This document shows, piece by piece, positions 34,926-43,582 of a stretch of 64,000 nt of DNA; position 1 is the stretch's first letter, and each line of letters opens with the position of its first letter. The DNA comes from Firmicutes bacterium UBA6113 (GTDB taxonomy: Bacteria > Bacillota > Clostridia > Tissierellales > Sedimentibacteraceae): NCBI GenBank assembly GCA_002422545.1, contig DIWF01000027.1:1-64000 (forward strand), written 5' to 3'. The position numbers were made by a program, and so were the translations under genes. The notes beneath the pieces were generated by a model, which was given only the letters and a program-made list of their open reading frames with translations, searched no databases and was not told the DNA's origin.

Positions 34926-36312
34926 GAGAAAAATAGGAGTATTGCTTACTGTTTCATCAGCAGCGGCAATACTTCTTATTATGATTTTTGTAAATTTCAC
35001 CATGAACAACATATTTGAAGAATACATGCTGGATGTTCAAAACAAAAGGTATGAAACAATCACAACTTACCTGGAGGAAGAATACGAAAAAGAAGGCCAA
35101 TGGACCGAAAATACAGGCATTGAACTTATGCACAACGCCTATATGAGCAATTACAACCTGACACTGTACGACAAGGACAATAAAGCAATCTGGGGAATGA
35201 ATCCAAACGACATAAGGAACAAAGTAAACCTTGGTGATATGATGGTTCAGGATCAGGGAGTATACACCACAAAAAAATTTGAACTCCATTATAAAGAAGA
35301 AGTTGTGGGATATGTTGAAGTGGGACAATATTCACCTCTTTTAATGACAGAAGAGGATATTCAGTTCAAAACATCAATAAATAAGAGCATTGCTGCAAGC
35401 GGAGCACTAACGATCATTATAATAACAATTATGAGCTTGTATTTTTCTAAACAGTTTTCAGCTCCCATCAAGGAAGTTGCAAACATGTCCGTAAAATTAT
35501 CAAATGGTGAATTTGAAGCTAAAACAAGCAGTACCAGCGACGTAAAAGAAATTGAAGATTTAAGAAACAGTGTCAACATTCTTGCTGAAAAATTAAACAA
35601 ACAGGATATGTTGAGAAAGCGTCTGGTGTCAGACATTTCCCATGAAATACGGACCCCTTTAAACGTTCTGCAGAACAATCTTGAAGCAATGATTGATGGA
35701 GTTTTCCCTGTAACATCAGACAGACTTTCCAGATTAAATGATGAAATAGTAAGGTTTGGAAAGCTTTTAAACAATCTTGACATATTGAAGGAATTTGAAA
35801 CAGAAAGCATGAAGCTAAGTTTTCATGCACTGAAACTTGACCAATTGCTTGAAAGTTTAATCGCAGAACTCATGATGGAAGCTGACAGCAAAAATATAAC
35901 ACTTGCTTTTTCAAAAGAAAATGAAAAAAGCTACATAGTTTCAGGAGATGAGGACAGTTTAAAACAGGTATTCTTCAACTTAATTCACAATGCAATAAAG
36001 TTTACGGGTAGTCTGGGAGAAATTTCTGTAAGATTGTACAGCAGGAATAAAAAAATATATGTTGAAATCAAAGACAACGGCATGGGAATTTCAGCTGAAG
36101 ACATTCCGTATATTTTCGAAAGGTTTTACAGAGGAGACAAAAGCAGACATGAAATTGATGGCAACGGAATTGGGCTTACAATTGTAAAAAACATACTTGA
36201 TTTTCATGCTGCTTCCATTGATGTAAAGAGCCATGAGGGCGAAGGTACGTTGTTCACAGTTATTTTTGATGATAAGGAAGAATATATTGATAAATTAAAA
36301 AATATGGTTTAA
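34912..36312 (+). CDS. Membrane sensor histidine kinase
   Basis: The 466-aa product has transmembrane segments at about 10-30 and 160-180 enclosing a roughly 130-aa sensor region without cysteine or histidine metal clusters. A HAMP domain, HisKA with H244 (DISHEIRTPLN) and HATPase_c (N box HNAIKFT, G1 DNGMGIS, G2 GNGIGLTI) follow. Start taken as ATG 34912, 14 nt before the regulator's stop ends; an in-frame GTG at 34903 is an alternative. Forms a pair with the preceding regulator. No clear terminator follows. Confidence 0.9.
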   Translation: MHSIRRKIGVLLTVSSAAAILLIMIFVNFTMNNIFEEYMLDVQNKRYETITTYLEEEYEKEGQWTENTGIELMHNAYMSNYNLTLYDKDNKAIWGMNPNDIRNKVNLGDMMVQDQGVYTTKKFELHYKEEVVGYVEVGQYSPLLMTEEDIQFKTSINKSIAASGALTIIIITIMSLYFSKQFSAPIKEVANMSVKLSNGEFEAKTSSTSDVKEIEDLRNSVNILAEKLNKQDMLRKRLVSDISHEIRTPLNVLQNNLEAMIDGVFPVTSDRLSRLNDEIVRFGKLLNNLDILKEFETESMKLSFHALKLDQLLESLIAELMMEADSKNITLAFSKENEKSYIVSGDEDSLKQVFFNLIHNAIKFTGSLGEISVRLYSRNKKIYVEIKDNGMGISAEDIPYIFERFYRGDKSRHEIDGNGIGLTIVKNILDFHAASIDVKSHEGEGTLFTVIFDDKEEYIDKLKNMV

Positions 36313-36394
36313 AATTGTACCATAAGGTGCGATATCAAACCATAACAAAGGTTAATATTCCAAAACTATTTAATTCTGGAATGATATTGTTCCA
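36313..36394 (+). promoter_or_regulatory. Candidate enhancer (UAS) sites for a sigma-54 activator
   Basis: TGGAATGATATTGTTCCA (36377-36394) is a dyad with 14 of 18 symmetric positions, about 75 nt upstream of the sigma-54 promoter. Further upstream AACC-N8-GGTT (36338-36353) and ACCATAAGGT are shorter inverted repeats. Placement and symmetry suit an enhancer-binding protein, probably the product of the next gene. Confidence 0.5.
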
Positions 36395-36454
36395 TTATTA
36401 GATGGTTTTTGTTTTTTTGATTAAAATTGTATTGAATTTTGAACATGTACTGTT

Positions 36455-36470
36455 TGGCACGATATATGCT
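36455..36470 (+). promoter_or_regulatory. Sigma-54 promoter of the TyrR-like activator / methionine gamma-lyase unit
   Basis: TGGCACGATATATGCT has GG and GC 10 nt apart, as in the -24/-12 consensus; it differs from the iorA promoter (TGGCACGAAAAATGCA) at only four positions. The start site would lie around 36482, about 10 nt before the ATG. Confidence 0.82.
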
Positions 36471-36491
36471 ATATATAAAATGGGAGATATT

Positions 36492-38030
36492 ATGGAAACT
36501 AAAAAAATAAAACTTACAGCTTCTGAAGACAGGCCTCATCTGACTTATGAAGCGTTAAGCGTTCTTCACAAATATGATGTGGGTTTAATTTGGATGGAAG
36601 TGTATGCATATGTGGCATACATAAAACTGATGCCTGTAGATGATGATGTATGGGAAAAAATTAAATCAGAGCTTAACAGTTTAAATGGATGGGATGGCTT
36701 AGAGGAAATCGAACTGTTTCCATTTGAGGAAAAAAATACTGAGTTAAAAAAGGTTCTTGACGTAATACCACATGGTGTAACACTACTGAGCAGGACAGGA
36801 GACATCAAGTATGTAAATGATTACGCTGCTGAAAAAATATTTAAGACAGAGGGTAGAGACATCACAGGAGTAAACATACGCAAGTACATGGATTACGACA
36901 AACTCATATCTTTCCTCAATAAAAAAGGTCAGAACGTCATGGCAAAGGACACTATGGAAATCGGTCCTCAGTTGTATCAGGTTAATCTACAGCCTATCAT
37001 CAATGAAGAAAACGTTTTAAGCAGTTATCTTATCTCTTTTTATGAAATGGACAACACAAGTTTCAGCAGGTATGACAATCCTATAACCTTTGACGACATT
37101 GTGGCCGAAAGCAATAAAATGCTCCAGGCAATAAACCAGGGGAAGCTTTATTCGAAATCAGACTCTCCGGTCTTGATAACCGGAGAAAGCGGTACCGGAA
37201 AAGAACTTTTTGCCAGGGCTATTCACAATGAGAGTCGGAGAAAATCAAAACCTTTTATTGCCATCAATTGTGCTGCCATACCGGACCAGCTTTTGGAAAG
37301 TGAACTGTTTGGATATGAGGGAGGAACATTCACGGGAGGCCGGAAGGAAGGAAAAGCCGGAATATTTGAAATTGCAGGAGGCGGAACAGTATTTCTTGAT
37401 GAAATAGGTGACATGGCTCCCCATCTTCAGGCAAAGCTTTTAAGGGTTCTTCAGGAAAAAAAGGTAAGAAGGGTTGGAGGGGCGAACGAAGTAAACTTTG
37501 ACGTAAGGCTAATTTCAGCAACAAATCAAAATATCGACCATATGGTTAAAAACAAGGAATTCAGGCTTGACCTTCTGTTCAGGATAAATATTTTCAACAT
37601 AAATATCCCTCCTCTTAGGGAAAGAAAAGAAGATCTGCCAATTTTGTTTGAATATTTTGCAGGAATTCATTCAAGAAGGTACCACAAGTATATAAAAGGA
37701 ATTGAGCAGAATGCCATGAGGAAGCTTTTGAATTATAACTGGCCGGGAAATGTAAGAGAATTTCAAAATGTTCTTGAACGAGCTGTTGCACTTTCAACTT
37801 CAGAAGAAATTACTTCAAAGGACATAATGCTGAACTACGACATTGTTCCGGAAGAAACGTCCTCCGGCACATCTCTAAAGGACTGTATTGAAAATCTCGA
37901 AAAAAGAAAAATTACTGAAAGCCTCAAAGTGAATAAAAGCATCAGAGAAGCAGCTAAAAACCTGGAAGTAACACATACGTTATTAATCAACAGGATGAAG
38001 AAATACAATATTGATAAAAATAATTTATAA
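36492..38030 (+). CDS. TyrR-like sigma-54-type activator (ACT-PAS-AAA+-HTH)
   Basis: The 512-aa product has an N-terminal ACT-like domain (about 1-85; RPHLTYEALSVLHKYDVG), a PAS domain (about 85-195; VIPHGVTLLSRTGDIKYVN), an AAA+ domain (about 205-440) and a C-terminal Fis/TyrR-type HTH (KSIREAAKNLEVTHTLLINRM). Walker A is GESGTGKE (231-238) and Walker B is GGTVFLDEIGDM. The sigma-54-contact loop reads GTFTGG (278-283) instead of GAFTGA. The domain order is that of TyrR, an aromatic-amino-acid sensor. Start at 36492 follows GGGAGATATT. It precedes methionine gamma-lyase by 16 nt, likely one operon under its own sigma-54 promoter, so it may sense an amino acid and activate its own catabolic gene. 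Confidence 0.88.
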   Translation: METKKIKLTASEDRPHLTYEALSVLHKYDVGLIWMEVYAYVAYIKLMPVDDDVWEKIKSELNSLNGWDGLEEIELFPFEEKNTELKKVLDVIPHGVTLLSRTGDIKYVNDYAAEKIFKTEGRDITGVNIRKYMDYDKLISFLNKKGQNVMAKDTMEIGPQLYQVNLQPIINEENVLSSYLISFYEMDNTSFSRYDNPITFDDIVAESNKMLQAINQGKLYSKSDSPVLITGESGTGKELFARAIHNESRRKSKPFIAINCAAIPDQLLESELFGYEGGTFTGGRKEGKAGIFEIAGGGTVFLDEIGDMAPHLQAKLLRVLQEKKVRRVGGANEVNFDVRLISATNQNIDHMVKNKEFRLDLLFRINIFNINIPPLRERKEDLPILFEYFAGIHSRRYHKYIKGIEQNAMRKLLNYNWPGNVREFQNVLERAVALSTSEEITSKDIMLNYDIVPEETSSGTSLKDCIENLEKRKITESLKVNKSIREAAKNLEVTHTLLINRMKKYNIDKNNL

Positions 38031-38046
38031 ATTCAGGAGGATTCAA

Positions 38047-39246
38047 ATGAATAAGGAAAAGTTAAGCAAGATGAAATTTTCTACAAGAGCTGTGCATGCA
38101 GGCTACAAGAAAAATGAATACGGAGCATTGGCTACACCTATTTATCAGACATCAACCTTCATATTTGACTCGGCAGAACAGGGAGGAAGAAGATTTGCTT
38201 TGGAAGAAGACGGATATATTTATACTCGTCTTGGCAATCCTACAAGCTCACAGGTAGAAGACAAACTGGCAAATCTTGAAAATGCAGAGGCTGCTGTTGC
38301 CATGGGTTCAGGCATGGGAGCCATAACTTCTGTAATCTGGGCCATTGTAAAGGGAGGAGATCACATAGTAGCAGCTAAGACACTGTATGGCTGTACATTT
38401 GCATTTTTAAATCACGGCCTTCCTAAATTTGGAGTTGAAGTGACATTTGTAGATACTTCTGATCCGGAAAATGTTAGAAACGCCATGAAAGAAAACACAA
38501 AGGTTGTATATCTTGAAAGCCCTGCAAATCCCAATATGCTTATATCAGACATAGAGGAAATTTCAAAAATCGCTCACGAAAAAGAAGGCTGCATGGTTGT
38601 TGTTGACAACACATACTGTACACCATACATTCAAAGGCCTATTGACATAGGAGCAGACGTTGTTGTTCATTCTGCAACAAAATACTTAAATGGCCATGGA
38701 GATGTAATAGCCGGATTTGCTGCCGGAACACAAGAATTCATAAATCAGGTTAGACTGGTTGGAATAAAAGACATGACTGGTTCAGTAATAAGCCCATTTG
38801 ATTCATACCTTATAAACAGAGGAATGAAAACTCTTGAAATAAGAATGGAAAAACACTGCCAGAACGCACAGAAGGTTGCAGAGTTTCTTGAAGGCCATCC
38901 TGCTGTTGAAACAATTGCTTATCCGGGACTTAAAAGCTTCCCTCAGTATGAACTTGCAAAAAAACAAATTTCTTTGCCGGGAGCAATGATTGCATTTGAA
39001 ATAAAGGGAGGACTTGAAGCTGGAAGAATACTCATGAATTCTGTTGAGCTTTGTTCACTTGCTGTGAGCCTAGGGGATACAGAAACTTTAATACAGCATC
39101 CTGCTTCCATGACACATTCACCATATACTCCTGAAGAAAGAGCTGCATCCGGAATTTCTGAAGGTTTAGTCAGACTTTCAGTGGGACTTGAAGATGCAGG
39201 AGACATAATTGACGATTTGAAACAGGCTCTTGACAAATTGCTGTAA
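38047..39246 (+). CDS. mgl: Methionine gamma-lyase
   Basis: The 399-aa Cys/Met-metabolism PLP enzyme has PLP lysine K212 (HSATKYLNGHGDV). C116 in TLYGCTFAF corresponds to the active-site Cys of Pseudomonas methionine gamma-lyase and separates it from most cystathionine lyases and synthases. It cleaves methionine to methanethiol, ammonia and 2-oxobutyrate; the oxoacid can feed a ferredoxin-dependent oxidoreductase. TTCAGGAGGATTCAA precedes the ATG. Probably co-regulated with the preceding sigma-54 activator. A terminator follows. Confidence 0.88.
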   Translation: MNKEKLSKMKFSTRAVHAGYKKNEYGALATPIYQTSTFIFDSAEQGGRRFALEEDGYIYTRLGNPTSSQVEDKLANLENAEAAVAMGSGMGAITSVIWAIVKGGDHIVAAKTLYGCTFAFLNHGLPKFGVEVTFVDTSDPENVRNAMKENTKVVYLESPANPNMLISDIEEISKIAHEKEGCMVVVDNTYCTPYIQRPIDIGADVVVHSATKYLNGHGDVIAGFAAGTQEFINQVRLVGIKDMTGSVISPFDSYLINRGMKTLEIRMEKHCQNAQKVAEFLEGHPAVETIAYPGLKSFPQYELAKKQISLPGAMIAFEIKGGLEAGRILMNSVELCSLAVSLGDTETLIQHPASMTHSPYTPEERAASGISEGLVRLSVGLEDAGDIIDDLKQALDKLL

Positions 39247-39288
39247 AAAAAATTTCAAACATATGAATTATTATTAAGATTTAGAAAT

Positions 39289-39326
39289 GGGCTCCTAAGT
39301 GGCTTTCAGCCGCCGGAGCCTTTTTG
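39289..39326 (+). terminator. Rho-independent terminator after mgl
   Basis: GGCTCC (39290-39295) pairs with GGAGCC (39315-39320), with an inner GGCT/AGCC hairpin, followed by TTTTT. Confidence 0.85.
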
Positions 39327-39373
39327 TTATGTTAATAAATCGTCATTGTATTGAATAAATAATTTAATAAAAG

Positions 39374-39402
39374 TTGACATTTGGCGACTTTCTATATAAA
39401 AT
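39374..39402 (+). promoter_or_regulatory. Promoter of the tungstate/Moco operon
   Basis: Consensus TTGACA (39374-39379), 17 nt, then TAAAAT (39397-39402); transcription would begin just before the riboswitch-like element. Confidence 0.65.
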
Positions 39403-39412
39403 TATATAGATG

Positions 39413-39533
39413 AGTTATCTCCGAGTTTGCGGATCTAAAGCTTTTGCTATGAGCCGTAAGCCGACAGGGTTTATTTGGAAACGAATGAGCCTCCCATTGG
39501 AAAGGAGAATGCCAAAGCATTTCTCTTTTCGTA
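39413..39533 (+). ncRNA. Moco/tungsten-cofactor riboswitch-like leader
   Basis: The leader holds an ordered series of motifs that I recognise from the Moco RNA family: CTCCGAG (39419-39425), GCCGTAAGCCGACAGGGT, GGAAAC, GAGCCTCCCATTGGAAAG. The 3' part can form a GAGAATGC/GCATTTCTC hairpin (one bulge) followed by TTTTC, 30 nt before the ribosome binding site, plausible as the expression platform. The downstream genes (tungstate uptake and pyranopterin synthesis) are the expected regulon. I could not run a covariance model, and I cannot separate the Mo- and W-specific variants by eye. Confidence 0.75.
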
Positions 39534-39563
39534 TACTACTATATGAAAGGGGTTTTTTTATTT

Positions 39564-40457
39564 ATGAAAAAAACTAAAGCAAAACACATTTTAGCGCTTT
39601 TGCTCGCATTGATGCTTGTATTTTCAATGACTGCATGCACTAAAACAGAAAAACCTGCCGAGCAACCGGCACAGGAAACACCGGCAGAAGAACCTGCAGC
39701 GCCTGCTGAGCCAAGAGACTTCATATTGGCTACAACAACAAGCACCCAGGATTCAGGACTTTTAGATTATCTGCTACCAATTTTTAAAGAAAAAACAGGA
39801 ATAACAGTAAACGTTGTGGCAAAGGGAACAGGTGCAGCACTTGAGCTTGCAAAGAACGGCGATGCAGACGGTGTACTGGTACATGCCAAAGCTCAGGAAG
39901 AAGCATTTATTGCTGAAGGATTTGCAAAAGAAAGATTTGACGTTATGTACAATGATTTCATCATTGTTGGACCAGAATCTGATCCTGCGGGACTCATTGC
40001 AAATGCTCCTAATGATCCAATTAAGGCCTTTGAACTTCTTGCTCAGACAAAATCAACTTTTATTTCAAGAGGAGACGAATCAGGCACTCATACAAAGGAA
40101 AAAGGTTACTGGAAAGAACTTAACATCACTCCTGAAGGAGAATGGTATGTATCTGCAGGAACAGGAATGGGAGCCGTTTTGCAGATGGCTGATGAAAAAC
40201 AAGGCTATACTCTAACAGACAGGGCAACTTATCTTTCAATGAAGGACGAGCTTGGTTTGGTAATAGTAACAGAAAAGAATGACAAAATGTACAATCAATA
40301 TGGTGTTATGATGGTAAATCCTGAAAAATATCCTATAAAAGAAGCTGAAGTTCAGGAATTCATAGACTTTTTGCTTTCTGACGAAGGACAGGAACTCATA
40401 GCAGGATTCGGCAAAGAAGAATTTGGCGAATCATTGTTTGTACCAAATGCAAAATAG
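39564..40457 (+). CDS. tupA: Tungstate ABC transporter, substrate-binding lipoprotein
   Basis: The 297-aa product has a lipoprotein signal (VFSMTAC, lipidated Cys 25), a Pro/Glu/Ala-rich linker and a periplasmic-binding-protein fold. The TupA signature TTTSTQDSGLLDYLLPIF is present, with FISRGDESGTHTKEK forming part of the oxyanion site. TupA binds tungstate with very high affinity. Start taken at 39564 (MKKTKAKH), after GAAAGGGG; the ATG at 39543 lies at that ribosome binding site. First gene after the riboswitch-like leader. Confidence 0.95.
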   Translation: MKKTKAKHILALLLALMLVFSMTACTKTEKPAEQPAQETPAEEPAAPAEPRDFILATTTSTQDSGLLDYLLPIFKEKTGITVNVVAKGTGAALELAKNGDADGVLVHAKAQEEAFIAEGFAKERFDVMYNDFIIVGPESDPAGLIANAPNDPIKAFELLAQTKSTFISRGDESGTHTKEKGYWKELNITPEGEWYVSAGTGMGAVLQMADEKQGYTLTDRATYLSMKDELGLVIVTEKNDKMYNQYGVMMVNPEKYPIKEAEVQEFIDFLLSDEGQELIAGFGKEEFGESLFVPNAK

Positions 40458-40471
40458 TAAAGGGTGAAATA

Positions 40472-41140
40472 ATGTTTGAATTTATGAGAGAATTTTTAAC
40501 TACATACAGCGACTTGCTGCCTGTTATAGCACTTTCCTTGAAAGTGTCCCTGACTTCAGCCTTCATTGCTTCTGTTCTGGGACTTACATCAGGTATTGTG
40601 GTTGCACTGCATGAATTCAAATTGAAAAAGACTGTCATGAGGGTGGCTAACACCCTCATGAGTCTACCTCCGGTACTAATAGGACTGCTGGTATACATGA
40701 TGCTGTCAAGGAAAGGTCCCCTGGGTAGCTTTGGTCTTTTGTTTTCACCCTCCGCAATGATTGTTTCACAATCACTGCTTGTATTTCCCATAATATTCGG
40801 ACTTACAGTTACATCAATTCAAGAAGCAGCAAAAGATATTGAGTTGACATGCATAGCGCTTGGTGCAGATAAAAAAAGCACATTTATAACAATACTAAGC
40901 GAATGCAGGCTTCAGCTCTTTTCTGTTATAACAGCAGGCTTCGGAAGAGCCATATCTGAAGTAGGAGCCGTAATGATGGTAGGCGGAAACATCAAGGACA
41001 AAACAAGGGTTATGACAACATACATTGCCCTTGAAACAGGCAAGGGTAATTTTGAAGAAGCAGTTATGATAGGTTTTGTGCTTCTTTTTATATCTTTTTT
41101 GGTAAATACAATTTTATACAGGATGCAAAGGAGGGAATAA
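40472..41140 (+). CDS. tupB: Tungstate ABC transporter, permease
   Basis: The 222-aa permease has about five transmembrane helices and the ABC-permease EAA-type loop (CIALGADKKSTFITIL). EVGAVMMVGGNI is characteristic of TupB. It follows tupA by 14 nt and forms the membrane channel with tupC. Confidence 0.94.
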   Translation: MFEFMREFLTTYSDLLPVIALSLKVSLTSAFIASVLGLTSGIVVALHEFKLKKTVMRVANTLMSLPPVLIGLLVYMMLSRKGPLGSFGLLFSPSAMIVSQSLLVFPIIFGLTVTSIQEAAKDIELTCIALGADKKSTFITILSECRLQLFSVITAGFGRAISEVGAVMMVGGNIKDKTRVMTTYIALETGKGNFEEAVMIGFVLLFISFLVNTILYRMQRRE

Positions 41141-41142
41141 TC

Positions 41143-41835
41143 GTGCATATAAAAGTTGAAAATGCAATTAAAGATTATGGCTCAAGCCGTGTCCTGGACA
41201 TTGAAAACATTGAATTCAAAAAAGGTATTTATGTTATTTTGGGTTCAAACGGCAGCGGAAAAAGTACCCTCATAAGCTGCATTGCAGGATTAAATGAATT
41301 AACTGGCGGACACATTTTTTATGACGGAAAAAGAATGGACATTGCAATAAGAAATTCCATATGCATACAGGTTCAAAAACCATATCTTTTCAATAAATCT
41401 TCCTATGAAAACGTAATAAGCGGACTGAAGTTCAGAAAATCGAGCAAAGAAGAAATTGAAACAAGATTTAATAAATACAGGGGCTATTTTGATATTGAAG
41501 AGTTGCTAAGTAAAAAGTCATTTTGGCTGTCAGGAGGAGAAAGAGCAAAAATTGCACTTTTGAGGACAGCAGTGCTTGAAACAGAAATAACACTTCTTGA
41601 TGAACCAACAGCTGCCATGGATATTGAAAGTTCCATGAGAGCTGAAAATCTCATCAAACATATGGCAAAAGAAAACAGGACGGTAATATTGGTTACTCAC
41701 GATGTATATCAGGCAAAAAGAATTGCCGATCATGTTATATTTATGGATAAGGGCAGAATAATAGAAATGGGAAGCATGGAACATGTACTTAACAATCCAA
41801 CAAATAAGCTTGTAAAACAAATTTTAAACATATGA
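41143..41835 (+). CDS. tupC: Tungstate ABC transporter, ATPase
   Basis: The 230-aa ABC ATPase has Walker A GSNGSGKST, signature LSGGERAK, Walker B ITLLDEPTAAMD and H-loop VTHD. It starts with GTG at 41143 behind AAGGAGGGAATAATC, two nucleotides after tupB, and powers tungstate import. Confidence 0.94.
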   Translation: MHIKVENAIKDYGSSRVLDIENIEFKKGIYVILGSNGSGKSTLISCIAGLNELTGGHIFYDGKRMDIAIRNSICIQVQKPYLFNKSSYENVISGLKFRKSSKEEIETRFNKYRGYFDIEELLSKKSFWLSGGERAKIALLRTAVLETEITLLDEPTAAMDIESSMRAENLIKHMAKENRTVILVTHDVYQAKRIADHVIFMDKGRIIEMGSMEHVLNNPTNKLVKQILNI

Positions 41836-41849
41836 TCAAGGAGGGTATC

Positions 41850-42338
41850 ATGATAAGAACAGGTATTTTAACAATAAGCGATAAAGGCTCCAGAGGAGAA
41901 AGAATTGACGGAACAGGACCGGCAATAAGGGAAAAAATTGAAGGCGATAAATATAAAGTTGAATATTACAAGGTTATACCCGATGAAATAGATATAATTG
42001 CAAAAGAACTTATTTACATGTGTGATGAACTGAATCTTGATTTGGTTCTCACAAACGGTGGAACAGGCTTTTCAAAAAGAGACGTTACTCCTGAAGCAAC
42101 ATTAATGGTAATCAAGAAGCATACTCCTGGCATTTGCGAAGCCATGAGACAAATGTCATTGGCAATAACTCCAAAGGCAATGCTTTCAAGGGCAATTGCA
42201 GGAATAAGAGACAACACTCTCATAATAAATCTTCCGGGAAGTCCAAAGGGAGCAGTTGAAAATCTGGAATTTGTTCTTCCGGCCCTTCCACACGGAATTG
42301 AAATATTAAACGGCACCGGGGGAGAATGCGCAAGATAG
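41850..42338 (+). CDS. mogA: MogA/MoaB-family molybdopterin adenylyltransferase
   Basis: The 162-aa product has the MoCF_biosynth fold with GILTISDKGSRGERIDGTGP, TNGGTGFSKRDVTPEAT and LPGSPKGAVENLEF. It adenylates molybdopterin before metal insertion. Start at 41850 follows CAAGGAGGGTATC, which overlaps the tupC stop, so transport and cofactor genes are translationally linked. Confidence 0.93.
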   Translation: MIRTGILTISDKGSRGERIDGTGPAIREKIEGDKYKVEYYKVIPDEIDIIAKELIYMCDELNLDLVLTNGGTGFSKRDVTPEATLMVIKKHTPGICEAMRQMSLAITPKAMLSRAIAGIRDNTLIINLPGSPKGAVENLEFVLPALPHGIEILNGTGGECAR

Positions 42339-42347
42339 GAGGCAGCT

Positions 42348-43574
42348 ATGGATTTGTTCAATGTTTTGACAGTTAAAGATACAAGAGAGTTAATAGATGA
42401 AAATTTCAGCCTGGAGCTTGAAGGAGAAATGGTTAATCTTCACGAAGCAGCAGGAAGAATTTTGAAAAATGATGTAATTGCTCCTGAAAATGTGCCGGAC
42501 TTCAGAAGATCAACTGTAGACGGTTATGCTGTTTTTTCAAGAGATGTATACGGAGCAAGTGAATCAATGCACTCCATGCTTGATCTAAAGGGCGAAGTGC
42601 TTATGGGGCATGAAGCTCAGGGAAAAATAAGCATTCCCGGACAATGCTACTATGTACCTACAGGAGGAATGCTTCCTGAAGGGGCAGATTCTGTAATTAT
42701 GATAGAATACACGGAAAAGCTTGATGAAACAACAATACTTGCTTCAAAATCAGCTTCTCCCGGAGAAAATACAGTTGATATAGGTGAAGACATAAAAAAA
42801 GGCGAAGCAGTTATAAAAAGCGGAACAAGAATGCGTGCCTACGAGGTAGGAGTTTTATCAAGCCTTGGAATAACAAGCGTTGAAGTGATTAAAAAACCCA
42901 AGGTTGCTATAATTTCAACAGGAGATGAAGTTGTAAGCCCCGAAGAAAGCATCAAGCCTGGACAAATTAGGGACATAAACACATATCTCTTGTATTCGCT
43001 CCTTGAAGAAAGCGGAGGTGTGCCGGTAAAATACGGACTAATAAAAGATGATTACGTCTTGCTTAAAAACACTGTTGAAAAAGCAGTATCAGAGTGTGAC
43101 ATAGTTCTCATGTCCGGTGGAAGTTCCGTAGGAAAAAAAGACAATACAGTGAATGTAATAAATGACCTTGGAGATGAGGGTGTGCTGGTTCACGGCATTT
43201 CTGTTAAACCTGGCAAACCAACTATTATTGGAAAATCAAAAGGTAAAATAATATTCGGCCTCCCGGGACACCCGTTGGCATGTGCAGTGATTTTCCAGGT
43301 TATGGTCAAATATTACATTGAAAAAATTACAAAGCATAAAGACAAGGTATATCCTGTAAGCTGCAGATTTAAAATCAATTATCACAAGGCTAAAGGCAGA
43401 GAGGAATACCTACCTGTAAACATAGAAGAAAATGAACAAGGTCTAACAGCAACTCCGGTATTTGGAAAATCAGGACTCATTACAGGTTTTTCAAAGGCAT
43501 GGGGATATATAAGAATCGAAAGAAACGAAGAAGGATTAAAAGAAGGCCAGACAGTTGCTGTGTACAAGTTTTAG
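42348..43574 (+). CDS. moeA: Molybdopterin molybdenum(tungsten)transferase MoeA
   Basis: The 408-aa product has full MoeA length and domains: FRRSTVDGYAVFSRD in domain I, TGGMLPEGADSVIMIEYTE, the MoCF domain STGDEV and MSGGSSVGKKDNT, and the C-terminal beta-barrel. It inserts the metal into adenylated molybdopterin. GGAGGCAGCT is the ribosome binding site, 9 nt after mogA. A second, fused MoeA follows directly. Confidence 0.94.
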   Translation: MDLFNVLTVKDTRELIDENFSLELEGEMVNLHEAAGRILKNDVIAPENVPDFRRSTVDGYAVFSRDVYGASESMHSMLDLKGEVLMGHEAQGKISIPGQCYYVPTGGMLPEGADSVIMIEYTEKLDETTILASKSASPGENTVDIGEDIKKGEAVIKSGTRMRAYEVGVLSSLGITSVEVIKKPKVAIISTGDEVVSPEESIKPGQIRDINTYLLYSLLEESGGVPVKYGLIKDDYVLLKNTVEKAVSECDIVLMSGGSSVGKKDNTVNVINDLGDEGVLVHGISVKPGKPTIIGKSKGKIIFGLPGHPLACAVIFQVMVKYYIEKITKHKDKVYPVSCRFKINYHKAKGREEYLPVNIEENEQGLTATPVFGKSGLITGFSKAWGYIRIERNEEGLKEGQTVAVYKF

Positions 43575-43582
43575 GAGGAATT

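Noticed and set aside
39413..39533. Tetrahydrofolate or cobalamin riboswitch
   Set aside because: Block order (CTCCGAG, GACAGGG, GGAAAC, GCCTCCC) and the downstream Moco/W genes fit the Moco family, not those classes.
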